This document shows positions 34,114-42,346 of a stretch of DNA of 64,000 nt, one piece after another. The stretch comes from Candidatus Eiseniibacteriota bacterium (GTDB lineage Bacteria > Eisenbacteria > RBG-16-71-46 > CAIMUX01): contig CAIMUX010000014.1 of assembly GCA_903844735.1 (NCBI GenBank), positions 33,185 through 97,184 of the forward strand. Direction: 5' to 3'. Position 1 is the first letter of the stretch. Each line of letters begins with the position of its first letter. A program made the position numbers and the translations under genes. The notes beneath the pieces are model-generated. The model was not told the origin of the DNA. It saw only the letters and a program-made list of their open reading frames with translations, and ran no database searches.

Positions 34114-35543
34114 GCCCCGACCTCCTTGGCGCTTGTGGGCAACCGCGCCCCGGCAGACTCGGCGGCGAGACGCGCGGCGTACAAGCCCAGAATCTCCTCC
34201 CCCCAGCGCGAGACATCCCCCGCTCCGACGGTGAGGAGGAGATCACCCGGCCGCAGGAGTGCCGCCACAATGCCGGGAGCGTCCTCGCGGCCGTGAACGC
34301 GCACCACGTCCCGCGGGGAGATTAGGCGCAGAGCGTCGACGATCAGGTCCGCGCTGACTCCGGCGATGGGTCGCTCGCTCGCGGCGTAGATGTCGGCCAG
34401 CACAATGACGCCGGCGTCCTTCAGCACCTCGGCGAATTCCCGCGCCAGAGCCTTCGTTCGCGAGTAGCGGTGCGGCTGGAAGACGACCACGAGCCGGCGG
34501 TCGAACACCTCGCGCGCGGTGGCGAACACCGCGGCCATTTCGGTGGGATGGTGGCCGTAGTCATCGACCAGCACGACTCCCCCCACCTCGGCGGCCACCT
34601 CGAAGCGGCGGGCCACCCCCTCGAACTCCTCGAGAGCGATCAGGCACATGGCGGCTTCCACACCGAGCTCCAGCCCCACGGCGAGGGCGGCCAGGGCATT
34701 GAGAACGTTGTGACGGCCGGGCACGCCGAGGAGTGCCGTACCGAGGCGCACACCGCGCCACTCCACGACAAAGCTCTGCCCGCTCCCGCGCGCGCGAAGA
34801 TCGAGAGCGCGGAGATGGTTGTCGGGGCCGAAACCGTAGGTCAGAACCCGCTTTCTCATTCGTGGCAGGAGCGAGTGTACGTTGGGGTCATCACCGCAGA
34901 CCACCGCAAGCCCATAGAAAGGAATCCGCCGCATGAACTTCAGGAACGCCTCCTGGATCTGGGGCAGATCGCGGTAGTGGTCTAGGTGCTCGCGATCGAT
35001 GTTGGTCACCACGGCGATGACGGGCGAGAGATCGAGAAAAGACCCGTCACTCTCGTCGGCCTCGGCCACGAGGTAGCGGCTCAAGCCCACACGCGCGTTG
35101 CCGCCGATCATCTTGAGCCGGCCGCCCACCACCACCGTGGGATCGAGCCCGGCAAGGGCCAGGAGCTGGCCCGCCATGGAGGTCGTAGTGGTCTTGCCAT
35201 GGGAGCCGCCCACGGCGATGCCGTGGTGGAGACGCATCACCTCGGCAAGCATCTCGCCGCGTTTCAGGGTGGGCAGGCCAAGGCGGCGCCCGGCGCGCAC
35301 TTCGGGATTCTTAGGGCCGATCGCCGAGGAGACAACGACGAGGTCGGCGCCTCGCACATGCCGCGCGACATGCCCAATGAAGATCTCCGCGCCCAGCCCG
35401 GCCAGGCGATCGGTGACTTCCGAACGGACGAGGTCACTGCCGCTGATCTTGTAGTCCATCCGTAGGAGAACCTCAGCAAGGCCGCTCATCCCGGTTCCGC
35501 CGATCCCCACGAAATGAATCCGACGCACCCGACCCGGACTCAT
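34110..35543 (-). CDS. murC: UDP-N-acetylmuramate--L-alanine ligase
   Basis: Adds L-Ala to UDP-MurNAc, the first peptide step of peptidoglycan synthesis. 477 residues. HFVGIGGTGMSGLAEVLLR (Rossmann), GGSHGKTTTTSM (ATP loop), EADESDGSFL, VTNIDREHLDHY, VDDYGHHPTEM and FQPHRYSRT are all typical of MurC. ATG 35543 overlaps the murG stop (ATGA). No murB or ddl follows in this cluster. Confidence 0.96.
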   Translation of the reverse strand: MSPGRVRRIHFVGIGGTGMSGLAEVLLRMDYKISGSDLVRSEVTDRLAGLGAEIFIGHVARHVRGADLVVVSSAIGPKNPEVRAGRRLGLPTLKRGEMLAEVMRLHHGIAVGGSHGKTTTTSMAGQLLALAGLDPTVVVGGRLKMIGGNARVGLSRYLVAEADESDGSFLDLSPVIAVVTNIDREHLDHYRDLPQIQEAFLKFMRRIPFYGLAVVCGDDPNVHSLLPRMRKRVLTYGFGPDNHLRALDLRARGSGQSFVVEWRGVRLGTALLGVPGRHNVLNALAALAVGLELGVEAAMCLIALEEFEGVARRFEVAAEVGGVVLVDDYGHHPTEMAAVFATAREVFDRRLVVVFQPHRYSRTKALAREFAEVLKDAGVIVLADIYAASERPIAGVSADLIVDALRLISPRDVVRVHGREDAPGIVAALLRPGDLLLTVGAGDVSRWGEEILGLYAARLAAESAGARLPTSAKEVGA

Positions 35544-37033
35544 GCGGCCCCCCCCTCGGGCCTCGTCGTCGCGCCGTTGCGGGGAGCGCCGCGCGCCCCC
35601 TCCACCCGGGCGCCGCCCTGGGACGCACCGCCGCTGGGGCGGCCGCCGCGTCGTGCAGTGTCGCTCCGCCCGGCGCCACTCCGCCCAGTGCCACTCCGCC
35701 CCGGGCCGTTCCGCCCGCTGTCGCGCCGCCCGCTGTCATTCCGCCCTCCACCACCGCGGACGTCACCCCCACCGGGCCCTCCTCCCGACGGCCGGGTCCC
35801 CGCCGCACGTGGGTCTTGTCCCTGCCGACCTGGCCGAGCCGTCCCTGCACTCGGTCCTGAGCGCGGGCCGCCGCGCCCCGCCCGCTCATCGCGCCAGTTC
35901 CCTCGAGGCGGGGGCCCCGGCGCCTCCACCGGGAGCTCTGACGCGGGCCGGTACTTCAGGAGCGCGTCGGCCACTTTATCCGCTGCCTCGGGTCGGGCCG
36001 CTCGCAGCGCATTGACCGACATTTCCCGCAAGCGGCGCTTGTCCGAAAGTAACTCGTCGACCGTGCGCGCCAGCTCGTCACCGTCGAGATGAGCATCGGC
36101 AATGATCACGGCCGCCCCGGCCTCGGCCAGCATTTCCGCGTTGTGCGCCTGGTGGTTTCGCGCGGCGTGCGGATAGGGGATGAGTACCGCCGGAAGGCCG
36201 CATGCCGCCAACTCGGAGATGGTCATGGCCCCCGCTCGGCAGACGACCAAGTCGGCGAGGGCGTAGGCATCTCCCATGTCGGCGATGAATCGCCGGGCCC
36301 ACAGTTTCACCTCGACATCGCGGCAGCGCCCCATCACCCGATCGTAGTCGTCCTGCCCCGTTTGGACGAGAAACTGCACATCGGTCCGCCCGGTGAAGTG
36401 GGGCAACGCATCGCAGAACGCGTCGTTGATCGAACGCGCCCCCTGGCTGCCACCGAAGACGAGTACCGTCTGGCGGTTCTCCTCGAGGTGGAAGAGGCGG
36501 ACAGCCCGGACGGCGTCTCCCGTCGTCACCTGTTCACGGAGCGGGTTGCCGGAGAGGCGCAGGTGGCCGCGGCGGGGAAAGAACACGCGCGCCATGGCAA
36601 AGGCAAGAAAGACCTCGGCAGCGAAGCGGCTCGCGACGCGGTTGGTCAGCCCGGGCACGCTGTTCTGCTCATGGATCACGACGGGGATCTTCTCCCAACG
36701 CGCAGCGGCCACCACCGGCGCCGAGGCATAGCCGCCGGTCGAGAACACGACGTTCGGTTTCAACTCGCGCAGGATCTCCCGCGCGGCAAAGACGGCGCGG
36801 CCGAACGACCACGCCGCGACCAGAGAGCGGAAACCGGGGCGACGCGGAAAACCGGTGGTGCTCAGGCCCCGGAATGGGAGCCCCGCCTCCGGCACCTCCT
36901 TCGCCTCGATACCTCGGTTTGAGCCGACGAAGAAGATCCCCGCGTCCCGTTGTCGCTTCTTCAACGCCTCGGCCACGGCCAGAGCGGGGTAGAGGTGCCC
37001 GCCCGTGCCGCCGCCCGTCATGACGACTTTCAC
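35540..37033 (-). CDS. murG: MurG glycosyltransferase with a Gly/Arg/Ser-rich C-terminal tail
   Basis: Transfers GlcNAc from UDP-GlcNAc to lipid I, giving lipid II, on the inner face of the membrane. 497 residues from a GTG that overlaps the ftsW stop (GTGA). The first ~365 residues are a normal MurG: TGGGTGGHLYPALAVAEAL, IHEQNSVPGLTNR, VFGGSQGARSIND, CRAGAMTISELAACG. About 135 extra residues follow, almost free of hydrophobics, rich in Gly, Arg, Ser and Asn, with GRSGT/GRNGP/GRRDS-type pentads. MurG homologues are usually ~360 residues, so this tail is lineage-specific. It is in frame up to the coupled ATGA with murC. Confidence 0.94.
   Translation of the reverse strand: MKVVMTGGGTGGHLYPALAVAEALKKRQRDAGIFFVGSNRGIEAKEVPEAGLPFRGLSTTGFPRRPGFRSLVAAWSFGRAVFAAREILRELKPNVVFSTGGYASAPVVAAARWEKIPVVIHEQNSVPGLTNRVASRFAAEVFLAFAMARVFFPRRGHLRLSGNPLREQVTTGDAVRAVRLFHLEENRQTVLVFGGSQGARSINDAFCDALPHFTGRTDVQFLVQTGQDDYDRVMGRCRDVEVKLWARRFIADMGDAYALADLVVCRAGAMTISELAACGLPAVLIPYPHAARNHQAHNAEMLAEAGAAVIIADAHLDGDELARTVDELLSDKRRLREMSVNALRAARPEAADKVADALLKYRPASELPVEAPGPPPRGNWRDERAGRGGPRSGPSAGTARPGRQGQDPRAAGTRPSGGGPGGGDVRGGGGRNDSGRRDSGRNGPGRSGTGRSGAGRSDTARRGGRPSGGASQGGARVEGARGAPRNGATTRPEGGAA
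35654..35745. repeat. 15-bp in-frame repeats in the murG tail
   Basis: About six degenerate 15-bp units encode GR(S/N/R)xx pentads (GRSDT, GRSGA, GRSGT, GRNGP, GRRDS, GRNDS). Differences between units are mostly single substitutions. Confidence 0.75.
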
Positions 37034-38211
37034 GATACCCTCGATAGGGCGCCCGGCACCCAGGTCCGTTGCACAGCCTCCGTCTCGGGTCGGACGTGGC
37101 GCGAGATCGACAGCAGCATCCCCATGGCGGTGAGATGGACCAGAAGCGAGCTGCCCCCATGGCTGATGAAGGGCAGCGGCACTCCCGTGGCGGGTCCGAC
37201 CCCGAGCACCACCGCCGAGTGGAGAAAGACATTCACGGCCACGCTTAGGGTCAGCCCCAGGGCGAGAAGACCGGAGAACCGGTCCGGCGCATGCCGTGCG
37301 ATCCGCAGTCCGCGCAGAAAGACGATGCCATAAACAACGAAGAGCACCAGGACACCCAGAAAACCCGTCTCCTCGGCAACCACCCCGAGAATGGAATCGG
37401 TGTGGGGAAACGGGAGGTAATGGTACTTCTGCAATCCCTGTCCGATCCCCTTGCCGAGGAGACCGCCGGAACCGGCGGCAATGAGGGACTGCTTGAGATG
37501 ATACGAAAGCCCGGAGCCGCCACCGCCCGTCAGCCCCTCCAGGAAACCAACGATCCGACGCAACTGGTACCCGCGCAAGCTCACCGCAACCACGCCGACC
37601 AATGGCACGAGGACGACGGCGAGCCGCTGCCACGGCTGTCCGGCCGACCACAGGAGAACAAAGCCGAGCATGCCCACCAAGACGGCCGAGGAGAGGTTCG
37701 GCTGCAGGACGATCAAGCCCGCGACCAACCCGATGGCGACGAGGGGCACGACCAGGGTGCGCCGATCGCCCCGCATCCGCTCCTCCCCCACCCGCGCGCC
37801 CCAGGCGGACAGGAAGACGACGAGGGAGATCCGCGCGAACTCCGCCGGTTGCACTACGAACAGGCCGAGGTTGAGAAAACGGCGGGTGCCACGCACCACC
37901 ACCGCCAGGCCGAGGGGAAGCAGCAGCAGTCCGAGAAGAAGGATCGATCCCAAGAACGCCCAGACCGCGAAACGGCCCGCGAGAACGCGGTAGGGAAGGC
38001 GCATGAAGACAAGGAGCAGGCCCAGCCCGAAGATGAGTTTCCCGACCTGGGCGCGCAGATAGACGGTATCGGACTCGTTGGCCGCGCGCGCGAGGATGGC
38101 GCTCGATGAGTACACCATGATCACGCCGAAGATGCACAGGAGAACCACAGACACGAGCAACACCCCGTCATAGTGGCCGCTCCGCGGCAGCGGCTTCCCG
38201 AGCTGGTTCAA
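37030..38211 (-). CDS. ftsW: SEDS-family lipid II polymerase / division protein FtsW
   Basis: Polytopic membrane glycosyltransferase that polymerises lipid II at the septum with its class B PBP partner. 393 residues from TTG 38211, which overlaps the murD stop (TTGA) and has GAGGAG 5 bases upstream; GTG 38217 is the alternative. About ten membrane segments. SEDS features: IMVYSSSAILA near the start, VVQPAEFARISLVVFLS, LQPNLSSAVLV, LPFPHTDSILGVVAEETGF, GVPLPFISHGGSSL. Its place between murD and murG is the classical ftsW position, favouring FtsW over RodA. Confidence 0.94.
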   Translation of the reverse strand: MNQLGKPLPRSGHYDGVLLVSVVLLCIFGVIMVYSSSAILARAANESDTVYLRAQVGKLIFGLGLLLVFMRLPYRVLAGRFAVWAFLGSILLLGLLLLPLGLAVVVRGTRRFLNLGLFVVQPAEFARISLVVFLSAWGARVGEERMRGDRRTLVVPLVAIGLVAGLIVLQPNLSSAVLVGMLGFVLLWSAGQPWQRLAVVLVPLVGVVAVSLRGYQLRRIVGFLEGLTGGGGSGLSYHLKQSLIAAGSGGLLGKGIGQGLQKYHYLPFPHTDSILGVVAEETGFLGVLVLFVVYGIVFLRGLRIARHAPDRFSGLLALGLTLSVAVNVFLHSAVVLGVGPATGVPLPFISHGGSSLLVHLTAMGMLLSISRHVRPETEAVQRTWVPGALSRVS

Positions 38212-39638
38212 CTGCACTCCTCTCGCAAGCGTGCGACCGCGGTCCGGAAGCACCGGCCGCGATCCTCATAATCGTGGAACATATCAAAGCTGGCGCACGC
38301 AGGCGAGAGCAGGACCACATGTCCCGGTCGGGCCATGGTGAAACCCAGGCGCACCGCCTCCTCCAGCGTGCCCGCACGCGCCATGGGAACGCCGGCCCAG
38401 TGCTCCGCCATCCGATCCGCCCCTTCCCCGATCAGGATGACCAGCGAGGCTGCGCGCAGGACCTGCGGGAACAGCGGGCGAAAGTCCTGCCCCTTGTCGC
38501 GTCCCCCGGCGATGAGGATCACCGGTTCAGCGAACGAGGCGAGGGCGACGGTCAGGGAGTCGGTGTTGGTGGCCTTGGAGTCGTTGACGAAACGCACGCC
38601 GCGCACCGTGCCCACCGGTTCGAGGCGATGGGGCAACCCGGTGAAGTTCTCGAGCGAACGAGCGATCGCTTCCGCGGAGACCCCGAGTGCGGCCGCGCCC
38701 AGGGCGGCAGCCAGGGCGTTCTCCAGGTTGTGCGGGCCGGGCAGGGCCAGGCGCTCGCGCGCGACCAGCGGCGTGACTTCGTTCCCGCGGCGGAGCACGA
38801 GCATCCCGTCGACCAGGAAAGCGCCGTCCCCACCCCGATCCTCACGGGCGAACCGGGCGCGGTTCCCCCGGCCGCGCCCCAGAGCCGCCGCCGCCAACGC
38901 GTCATCGGGTCCGACAATGGCGAGGTCTGAAGCCTCCTGCCGGTCGAACAGGCGCAGCTTCGTCGTGAGGTAGTTCAAGAGCGAACCATGCCGGTCCAGG
39001 TGGTCCGAGGTGAAGTTCAGCAAGAGAGCGACCCGCGGGCGAAAGGTCCGCACATCCTCGAGCTGGAAGCTTGAGACCTCGCAGGCAAAAGCCGCGTCCG
39101 GATCCTCCAGGACTCCCTGACTGAAGGGACGACCGATGTTTCCCACCACCTGCACAGCCAGGCCGGCCTCACGGAGCATGTCCCCCGCCCAGGCGGTGGT
39201 GGTCGACTTGCCATTTGTTCCGGTCACGGCGAGCACCGGTCCGCGGGCCGCGAGGAAGGCGAGCTCAAGCTCGGAGATCACAGCCACGCCGAGGCGCACG
39301 GCGGCGGTGAGAAAGGGAATGTCGGCGCGGATGCCGGGGCTCTTCACGAGAAGGTCGAGATGCCCCAGTGCGGTCGGATCGTGCGGGCCGAACTGCGGGA
39401 TCGCGCCGGTCGCCTGCAGGGCATCCACCTCCAGTGCGTGTTCCTCCGGGACGCAAACGTCGAAAAGCTCCACCTCGCAGCCGCGCGAGCAGAGGAGCTG
39501 AGCCGCCCCCACCCCGGAACGGGCCAGGCCCAGCACGCCCACGCGAGGCACCCGTCCGCGCGGGACGATCCCCAGCGGACCGAGCGGCCAGGCCGCGATG
39601 TCGCCTGCCACCGCTGACTCCGTGGTTGCTCCCGCCAT
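38208..39638 (-). CDS. murD: UDP-N-acetylmuramoylalanine--D-glutamate ligase
   Basis: Adds D-Glu to UDP-MurNAc-L-Ala. 476 residues from ATG 39638; the GTG directly before it at 39641 is equally possible, with AGGAGG about 10-13 bases upstream. VTGTNGKSTTTAW (ATP loop), CEVSSFQLEDV, LNFTSDHLDRHG, VNDSKATNTDS and LIAGGRDKGQDF define MurD. It follows mraY by 20 bp and couples to ftsW. Confidence 0.95.
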   Translation of the reverse strand: MAGATTESAVAGDIAAWPLGPLGIVPRGRVPRVGVLGLARSGVGAAQLLCSRGCEVELFDVCVPEEHALEVDALQATGAIPQFGPHDPTALGHLDLLVKSPGIRADIPFLTAAVRLGVAVISELELAFLAARGPVLAVTGTNGKSTTTAWAGDMLREAGLAVQVVGNIGRPFSQGVLEDPDAAFACEVSSFQLEDVRTFRPRVALLLNFTSDHLDRHGSLLNYLTTKLRLFDRQEASDLAIVGPDDALAAAALGRGRGNRARFAREDRGGDGAFLVDGMLVLRRGNEVTPLVARERLALPGPHNLENALAAALGAAALGVSAEAIARSLENFTGLPHRLEPVGTVRGVRFVNDSKATNTDSLTVALASFAEPVILIAGGRDKGQDFRPLFPQVLRAASLVILIGEGADRMAEHWAGVPMARAGTLEEAVRLGFTMARPGHVVLLSPACASFDMFHDYEDRGRCFRTAVARLREECS

Positions 39639-39658
39639 CACCGTTCCCGTCCCTCCTA

Positions 39659-40750
39659 CTACTGCAGCTTGAGCGTGCTCAAGGTAACCAGGGCGAGCAG
39701 GATCCCCAGAATCCAGAATCGCACCACCACCCGCGTTTCCGGCCAGCCGAGAAGCTCGAAGTGATGGTGCAGCGGAGCCATCCGAAAGACCCGCTTCCCC
39801 CCGCGGTACCTGAAGGAAAGCACCTGAATCATGACCGAGAGCGTCTCGATGACGAAGATGCCGCCCACCACGAGAAGGAGAAGCTCCCGCTTCACCAACA
39901 CCGCAAGCACGCCAAGCGAACCGCCCAGCGCGAGGCTGCCGGTGTCGCCCATGATGACCTGCGCGGGATGCGCATTGTACCAGAGGAATCCCAGCGCCGC
40001 ACCCACCAAAGCTCCCGCGTAGACCGCAAGCTCGCCACTCTCAGCCAGAAAGGGAATATTCAGGTAGCGCGCGAAAATGGCGTTTCCCGAGACATAGGCG
40101 ACCAGGCCGAAGGCGACGGCCGGCGGGATCACCAGACCGATGGCCAGGCCGTCCAATCCGTCGGCGAGGTTCACCGCGTTGGACGAGGCAGTGACCACCA
40201 GCGCCACGAACGGGACATAGAGGATCCCGAAGTCGATGATCACATTCTTGAGAAACGGCACCATGGTGACCGTGGCCGCCTCGTGCCCGAACGGGTGGAG
40301 CAGCAGGATCCCCCCACCCACTACCACACCGACCAGCCCCTGTCCGATCAGCTTCCACCGCCCGAGAAGCCCCTTGCGCTGCCGTCGCACGACATGCAGG
40401 TAGTCGTCGAGAAACCCCAGCCCGCCGAGACCGATGGTGGCGAAGAGAACCAGCCAGATCGACCGGTTCGCGAGATTCGCCCACAGCAGCGTGGGGATGA
40501 CAACCGCGGCCATGATGAGAAGCCCACCCATGGTCGGCGTCCCCGCCTTCGACTGGTGCGTGGCCGGCCCGTCCTCGCGGATCCGCTGGCCCATGTTCCA
40601 GGCCCGGAGACGGGCGATGAACCATGGCCCGACGAGAAACGAGATGAGCAGTGCGGTCACCGTGGCGTAGGCGGCCCGAAACGTGATGTACTTGAAGACA
40701 TTCAACACCGACCAGTACTCGCGCAATGGATAGAGCAGATGATAGAGCAT
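39659..40750 (-). CDS. mraY: Phospho-N-acetylmuramoyl-pentapeptide transferase
   Basis: Moves phospho-MurNAc-pentapeptide onto undecaprenyl phosphate to make lipid I. 363 residues with ten predicted membrane segments. Catalytic loops: GTPTMGGLLIM, GFLDDYLHVVRRQRKGL (Asp pair), NAVNLADGLDGLA (Mg site), MGDTGSLALGG, APLHHHFELLGW. ATG 40750 lies three bases after the murF stop. Intact and normal length. Confidence 0.97.
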   Translation of the reverse strand: MLYHLLYPLREYWSVLNVFKYITFRAAYATVTALLISFLVGPWFIARLRAWNMGQRIREDGPATHQSKAGTPTMGGLLIMAAVVIPTLLWANLANRSIWLVLFATIGLGGLGFLDDYLHVVRRQRKGLLGRWKLIGQGLVGVVVGGGILLLHPFGHEAATVTMVPFLKNVIIDFGILYVPFVALVVTASSNAVNLADGLDGLAIGLVIPPAVAFGLVAYVSGNAIFARYLNIPFLAESGELAVYAGALVGAALGFLWYNAHPAQVIMGDTGSLALGGSLGVLAVLVKRELLLLVVGGIFVIETLSVMIQVLSFRYRGGKRVFRMAPLHHHFELLGWPETRVVVRFWILGILLALVTLSTLKLQ

Positions 40751-40753
40751 GGG

Positions 40754-42346
40754 TCACCGGCTCCTTCGACGGTCACCGGGGCCGCCGTTTCCGTCATCTC
40801 CGCATCCGCCCACGCTCGGTCCGGACGGCGTGTGGCTGACCTCGACATCTTCCGACGGGAACAGCCGCGCCACGATCCGCTCGAGGCCGACCCGCCGCGA
40901 ACCTTTCAACAGCACCAGATCCCCCGGGCGTAGCCGCGGCCGCAGCCACTCGGCAGCCTCGTCGGCGTCTTTGACCCAGGCCGCCGTGGCCGACGAGAGT
41001 GCCGCCGCCCGATTGGCGTCGAAGGCGGGACGGGCCCCATCGCCGACGAAGAGGACCGTCTCCACCGCCCCGGCTCGTTCGCCGAGCTCCCGGTGGATCG
41101 CTTCCGTGTGGGTGCCCAGCTCCCCCAAAGCACCGAGGACCAGGAGACGACGCCCCGCATGCGGAACCTCGCGGAGGAAACCGATAGCGAGGCGCGTCGA
41201 CTCCGGACTGGCGTTGTAGCAGTCCAGGACCCAGTCGCCACCGCCCAGTCGGCGTGGCTCCATCCGAAGCGGGTGGCGCGCGGCGCACCCCAGGCGGGCA
41301 GCCAGGGCCGCCGCGTCGCCACCCAGCGCCTCCACCCCGGCCAGCGCGGCAAGGGCAGAGAGCGCACTACCAGTGCCAAGAAGCGACAGTGCCAACGGCC
41401 CGGCTTGCCGGGTCGCAAAGCGGGTTCCGTCAAGGGCCAGTTCCACCGGTCCATCCGGATGCCAATCGGCCGCGCGATCGAATCCGAAGGTGACGACGCG
41501 CCGACCTCGCACCGCCGCAGGCAGTCGGTCGAGCACCCACCGGTCATACGGCAGCACAAGCGGCGCCTCGGGTTCGAGTCCGTCGATGATCTCAAGCTTC
41601 GCCGCGAGGATCGCCTCGCGCGAGCCGAGAAAACCGACGTGGGCGGTACCGATGTCCGTGATGAGCGCCGCCCCAGGGGACGCCAATCGAGAGAGGAGCG
41701 AGATCTCCCCGGGATGGTTCATCCCCATCTCCACCACGGCGTAGCGGTGGTCGGGTCCCAGACCGAGCAGCGTGCGCGGCACACCGATGTGATTATTCAG
41801 GTTCCCCGCGGTGGCCAACACCGGCGCTTCGCCCGAGAGCATGTGCGCGAGCAGGTCTTTCACGGTGGTTTTGCCGCTCGAACCGGTGAGCCCCACGAGG
41901 CGCACTTCGGGGAAACGCCGCCGGTGCTCCGTGGCCCATCGCTGCAATCCCTCTGTCGTGTCGTCGACCAGCACTTCCGGAAGGCCGGGAGATCCCCCCA
42001 ACCGGTCGACCAGGGCGCCACACGCTCCAGCCGCGTCGGCCAGGCATACGTGGTCGTGGCCGTCGTGGTTCTCACCGCGCAGCGCAACGAAGAAGTCTCC
42101 GGGGCGCAGGGTGCGGGTGTCTGTGCTGATCTGCGTCGCATCAAAGGCACGGTCCGCCGCCGCGGGATCTTGCAGCGTGCCGCCGGAGAGGAGGGCCACC
42201 TCGGCGAACATCCACGCGGGCGGGCGGACCGTGCTGGAATCAGCGTCGGAGCCGGCGTCGGAGCCGGGACCGAACCCAGTGTCGGATCCAGGGTCGGAGC
42301 CGGCGTCAAGGAAGGCGCCGTCCGCAGCAAACTCCCCGTCTCTCAT
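40754..42346 (-). CDS. murF: UDP-MurNAc-tripeptide--D-alanyl-D-alanine ligase with GSD-repeat N-terminus
   Basis: Adds D-Ala-D-Ala to the tripeptide precursor. 530 residues, against ~450 usually. GLTGSSGKTTVKDLLAHML (ATP loop, ~150), NLNNHIGVPRTLLGL, VEMGMNHPGEI, DCYNASPES and LGALGELGTHTEAIH identify MurF. The first ~45 residues are a low-complexity run of GSD and PGSD units before the MurF fold begins at AEVALLSGGTL. The C-terminus also ends in a Gly/Asp/Arg-rich stretch. ATG 42346 overlaps the murE stop (ATGA). Confidence 0.94.
   Translation of the reverse strand: MRDGEFAADGAFLDAGSDPGSDTGFGPGSDAGSDADSSTVRPPAWMFAEVALLSGGTLQDPAAADRAFDATQISTDTRTLRPGDFFVALRGENHDGHDHVCLADAAGACGALVDRLGGSPGLPEVLVDDTTEGLQRWATEHRRRFPEVRLVGLTGSSGKTTVKDLLAHMLSGEAPVLATAGNLNNHIGVPRTLLGLGPDHRYAVVEMGMNHPGEISLLSRLASPGAALITDIGTAHVGFLGSREAILAAKLEIIDGLEPEAPLVLPYDRWVLDRLPAAVRGRRVVTFGFDRAADWHPDGPVELALDGTRFATRQAGPLALSLLGTGSALSALAALAGVEALGGDAAALAARLGCAARHPLRMEPRRLGGGDWVLDCYNASPESTRLAIGFLREVPHAGRRLLVLGALGELGTHTEAIHRELGERAGAVETVLFVGDGARPAFDANRAAALSSATAAWVKDADEAAEWLRPRLRPGDLVLLKGSRRVGLERIVARLFPSEDVEVSHTPSGPSVGGCGDDGNGGPGDRRRSR

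Noticed and set aside
35654..35745. Repeats in the murG tail as a CRISPR-like array
   Set aside because: Units are 15 bp, without spacers, and encode in-frame pentapeptides; no cas genes are present.
37034..38137. Upstream in-frame extension of murG (865-codon frame)
   Set aside because: This part overlaps all of ftsW in another frame and has no MurG-like content; the coupled GTG at 37033 gives the canonical MurG start.
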